Below are positions 62,051 to 64,000 of a DNA stretch of 64,000 nucleotides, in pieces. A program made the position numbers and the translations under genes. Origin of the DNA: Elusimicrobiota bacterium (GTDB taxonomy: Bacteria; Elusimicrobiota; Elusimicrobia; Elusimicrobiales; UBA9959); assembly GCA_009773155.1 (NCBI GenBank), contig WOVA01000003.1:85318-149317 (forward strand). The letters are read 5' to 3'. Under the pieces are notes generated by a model. The model was not told the DNA's origin and did not search any database. It saw nothing but the letters and a program-made list of their open reading frames with translations. Numbering within the stretch: the stretch's first letter is position 1; each line of letters begins with the position of its first letter.

Positions 62051-63898
62051 CTATTTTTGCTCTTCCAGGGTTCCCCCCGGTCCGGCGAGAAAAGACGCGC
62101 CTGCCGCTTCGAAGCGGTAGGCGAGCCTGTCGCCCGGCGACGAATATCCCTCCTGCCCGTCGGGCCACAGCGCCGAAACCTCGTAGCCTCCCTCCCGGAA
62201 AGCGTCGCCCGGCCATAACCGCCGCGCGGCTGCGCCGGCGGTACCGGCCGCCTCGAGCGCCGCGCTGGAGGACCAGAACGGCATATACGCGGCCCGCAGC
62301 CCCGCCGCCCCGGAAAGCTCCGCGAGGCCTTCGGCGCAGCCCGGCTCGCCGCAGGTCAGCAGAGCGGCGCGGGGCAGGGCGAAACCGGAGGCCAGGGCCG
62401 CGCCGGCCAGGTCCTCCCCGCGCATGCCGGAAGAGACCATGGCCGATTCGCGGCCGGAGGCGCTCAGTATGGCGGCGGCGCCGTCGCGGAGGCCGAAAGA
62501 AACGCCGCCGGCCCTGCCCGGCATTAAAATACCGGCCGCGAGCAGCACCGCCCCCGCCGACGCCAGGCCGGCCGGCAGCCGGCGGCGGCGGAAAAGCGGC
62601 AGGTGCAGGAGAACGAAACAGAGCAGCGCCCAGCCGGCGACCTGGACGGCGGAAGGCGTCCTGACGGCCACGGCCGAGAAATCCAGCCCCGCGAAGAAGC
62701 GGACCAGCCACAGGAAAATTCCGGACAGCGCTGAAACCACTGAAGACGCGAGCCCTCCCAGGACCGGCAGTCCTTCGAAGGCGGAGAGGGCGAAACCCGC
62801 GAACATCAGCCCGCCCGAAAGCGGGACCAGCAGCAGGTTGGAGAGAGGCGAGACCAGCGAAAGCCTGCGGAAATACCAGGCCAGCGCGGGCGCGAGCACC
62901 GCCTGCGCGAAAAGGCTCATCAGGAACAGCCCCAGCGCCCAGCGCGCCGGCCTGGACAGTCTTTCGAGCGCGGGACGCCAGGCGCCGAGCCCGGCTACTA
63001 CGCTGTAGGCGGCCAGGAAGGACATCTGGAAGCTGGCGTCGAAAAAGGAATAGGGACGGAGCAGCAGCAGGGCCAGCGCGGAGAGCAGCAGGCCCTGGAA
63101 AGCGCCCGACTCCCTGCCGGCCGCGTAGCCGACGACTCCCGCCCCGAACATCAGGTAGGCCCGCAGGAGAGGCGTATCGAAACCGGCCGCCAGCACATAG
63201 AGACCCGCAGCGACAAGGGCGAGCGGAGCCGAGACGCGCCTGGCAAGGCCCGCGAAGGAACAGGCTGCGTAGACCAGCAGCGTAACGAAACCGACATTGG
63301 ACCCCGAGGCCACAAGAAGATGCATGGCCCCTGAATCCTGGAAAGCACGCTTATCTTCGTCCGAGATCTTCCTCTTCTCGCCGAGGACCACGCCGGCCAT
63401 GACCGCCGCTCTCTCGGGAGAGAGCGCGGCGGCGAAAGCCCCGAGGGACCTCTCCCTCAGCGCGGCGGCCGTCCGGCGCACCGGGTCCGGACCCGAAAGA
63501 GGCCTGGACGCTGCGGCCCTGAACTCCCCCCCGAAACCGCGATTGCGCAGGAACGAAGCCCAGTCCAGTCCGCCGGGGAACCTGGGCCCTTCCGGTTCCG
63601 AGCCGAAACCTTCCAGTATGAGAGACTCTCCAAGCCGGGGGGCTTCCCCTCGCAGGCGCACGAAAAGCAGTCCCTCGCAGCCCGGCGGTTCGCTCTCTTC
63701 CGCCTTGAACGCGAAGGAGACTCCGCCCCCGGCGGGCGCCGGGAAACCGGCCACCCGGCCCCTCACCTCGCTCCTGTAGCCGCCGCCGAAGCAGGCCGAG
63801 CCCGGCGGAGGGTCCGAAAGGCGGTCCCTCATCCAGATGAAGGCCATCAGCGCCAGCAGCACGGCGAACAGCGGCCTCCTGTAATAGGAGAAGCGCAT
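62051..63898 (-). CDS. comEC: ComEC/Rec2-family competence protein
   Basis: A 615-residue polytopic membrane protein, the channel for transformed DNA. An N-terminal DUF4131-like OB region (RVAGFPAPAGGGVSFAFKAEE) is followed by the competence domain (RAFQDSGAMHLLVASGSNVGFVTLLVYA) and about ten helices. The C-terminal 150 residues correspond in place to the metallo-beta-lactamase domain but lack the HxHxDH motif. This suggests a degenerate or absent nuclease. The presence of pilBTC nearby suits DNA uptake by a type IV pilus. Confidence 0.88.
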   Translation of the reverse strand: MRFSYYRRPLFAVLLALMAFIWMRDRLSDPPPGSACFGGGYRSEVRGRVAGFPAPAGGGVSFAFKAEESEPPGCEGLLFVRLRGEAPRLGESLILEGFGSEPEGPRFPGGLDWASFLRNRGFGGEFRAAASRPLSGPDPVRRTAAALRERSLGAFAAALSPERAAVMAGVVLGEKRKISDEDKRAFQDSGAMHLLVASGSNVGFVTLLVYAACSFAGLARRVSAPLALVAAGLYVLAAGFDTPLLRAYLMFGAGVVGYAAGRESGAFQGLLLSALALLLLRPYSFFDASFQMSFLAAYSVVAGLGAWRPALERLSRPARWALGLFLMSLFAQAVLAPALAWYFRRLSLVSPLSNLLLVPLSGGLMFAGFALSAFEGLPVLGGLASSVVSALSGIFLWLVRFFAGLDFSAVAVRTPSAVQVAGWALLCFVLLHLPLFRRRRLPAGLASAGAVLLAAGILMPGRAGGVSFGLRDGAAAILSASGRESAMVSSGMRGEDLAGAALASGFALPRAALLTCGEPGCAEGLAELSGAAGLRAAYMPFWSSSAALEAAGTAGAAARRLWPGDAFREGGYEVSALWPDGQEGYSSPGDRLAYRFEAAGASFLAGPGGTLEEQK

Positions 63899-64000
63899 AA
63901 ACGGTTAACCTGAAAGTTGCAGTTGCAACTTTCCGCCCGCATAGCGGGCGCCCTTCGGGAGGTATACACCTCGTCGGGCCGGGCGCGCATAGCGCTGGGC
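63899..64000. repeat. Intergenic palindrome-rich region at right edge
   Basis: Contains GAAAGTTGCA-GT-TGCAACTTTC (63912-63933), CGCCCGC-ATA-GCGGGCG (63934-63950) and the 35-bp repeat (63958-63992) shared with 17389-17423. No gene seen before the window ends. It looks like a small palindromic element or part of one. Confidence 0.65.

Overview
This is a GC-rich bacterial chromosome segment from a diderm (Gram-negative type) organism. It has an LptE-like lipoprotein, a heptosyltransferase-like enzyme and type IV pilus motor genes. The mix of a sugar-phosphate type microcompartment, ThyX, a HemQ-like protein and a GYF-domain pilus-linked protein suggests an uncultivated lineage such as Elusimicrobiota. 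That assignment is a low-confidence inference, because no rRNA or tRNA gene is present.

Layout. (1) 1-6.3 kb: hrcA with a sigma70-type promoter and CIRCE operator, an SDR oxidoreductase, a uridine kinase, and a SWIM/SNF2 pair. (2) 6.3-9.3 kb: a decayed restriction island with hsdR, hsdM, AAA ATPase and YhcG remnants and one intact YhcG-type nuclease. (3) 9.3-31.5 kb: a bacterial microcompartment (BMC) locus on the minus strand. It encodes three BMC-P, two BMC-H and two BMC-T shell proteins, a DeoC aldolase, an RpiB-like protein, a CoA-acylating aldehyde dehydrogenase, PduL, PduS, a triose-phosphate isomerase, an aminotransferase and three glycosyltransferases. The proposed chemistry is deoxyribose-5-phosphate to acetaldehyde plus glyceraldehyde-3-phosphate, then acetyl-CoA, then acetyl phosphate. 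No alcohol dehydrogenase is visible, so PduS and the PduT-like shell protein may carry electrons out. (4) 11.2-18.65 kb: an accessory operon inside the BMC locus, with its own promoter and operator: coiled-coil protein, XRE regulator, MazF toxin, exported TPR-CHAT protease, FlgO/DUF4384-like protein and redoxin-TPR protein. (5) 31.6-50.6 kb: mostly housekeeping genes (ytxH, an SSS symporter, mazG, thyX, a hemQ-like gene, glgC, GH57, phoH, ybeY, leuS-lptE-holA, rpsT, murJ, uvrC, ogt). (6) 50.6-64 kb, minus strand: pilC-pilT-pilB with a GYF-domain protein, then gltX, a small PMT-like membrane protein, recN, nadK and comEC.

The most striking feature is a 27-bp near-perfect palindrome present at least ten times, every time inside a gene and in frame. 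It has no stop codon in any reading frame, and different host genes use different frames: GDTMPHGVP in most, HAAWCP in the GH57 gene, and a GTPxxMVSP-like peptide in the aldehyde dehydrogenase. Five copies sit in one gene, the GYF-domain protein. A second in-gene repeat of about 51 bp (peptide RHSPQSVPQALR) is tandemly duplicated in uvrC and occurs again in a signal peptide. Further insertions lie in ybeY, tpiA (a 115-bp element with terminal inverted repeats) and the YhcG genes. The genome therefore seems to carry several families of small palindromic elements that spread through coding sequence without breaking it.
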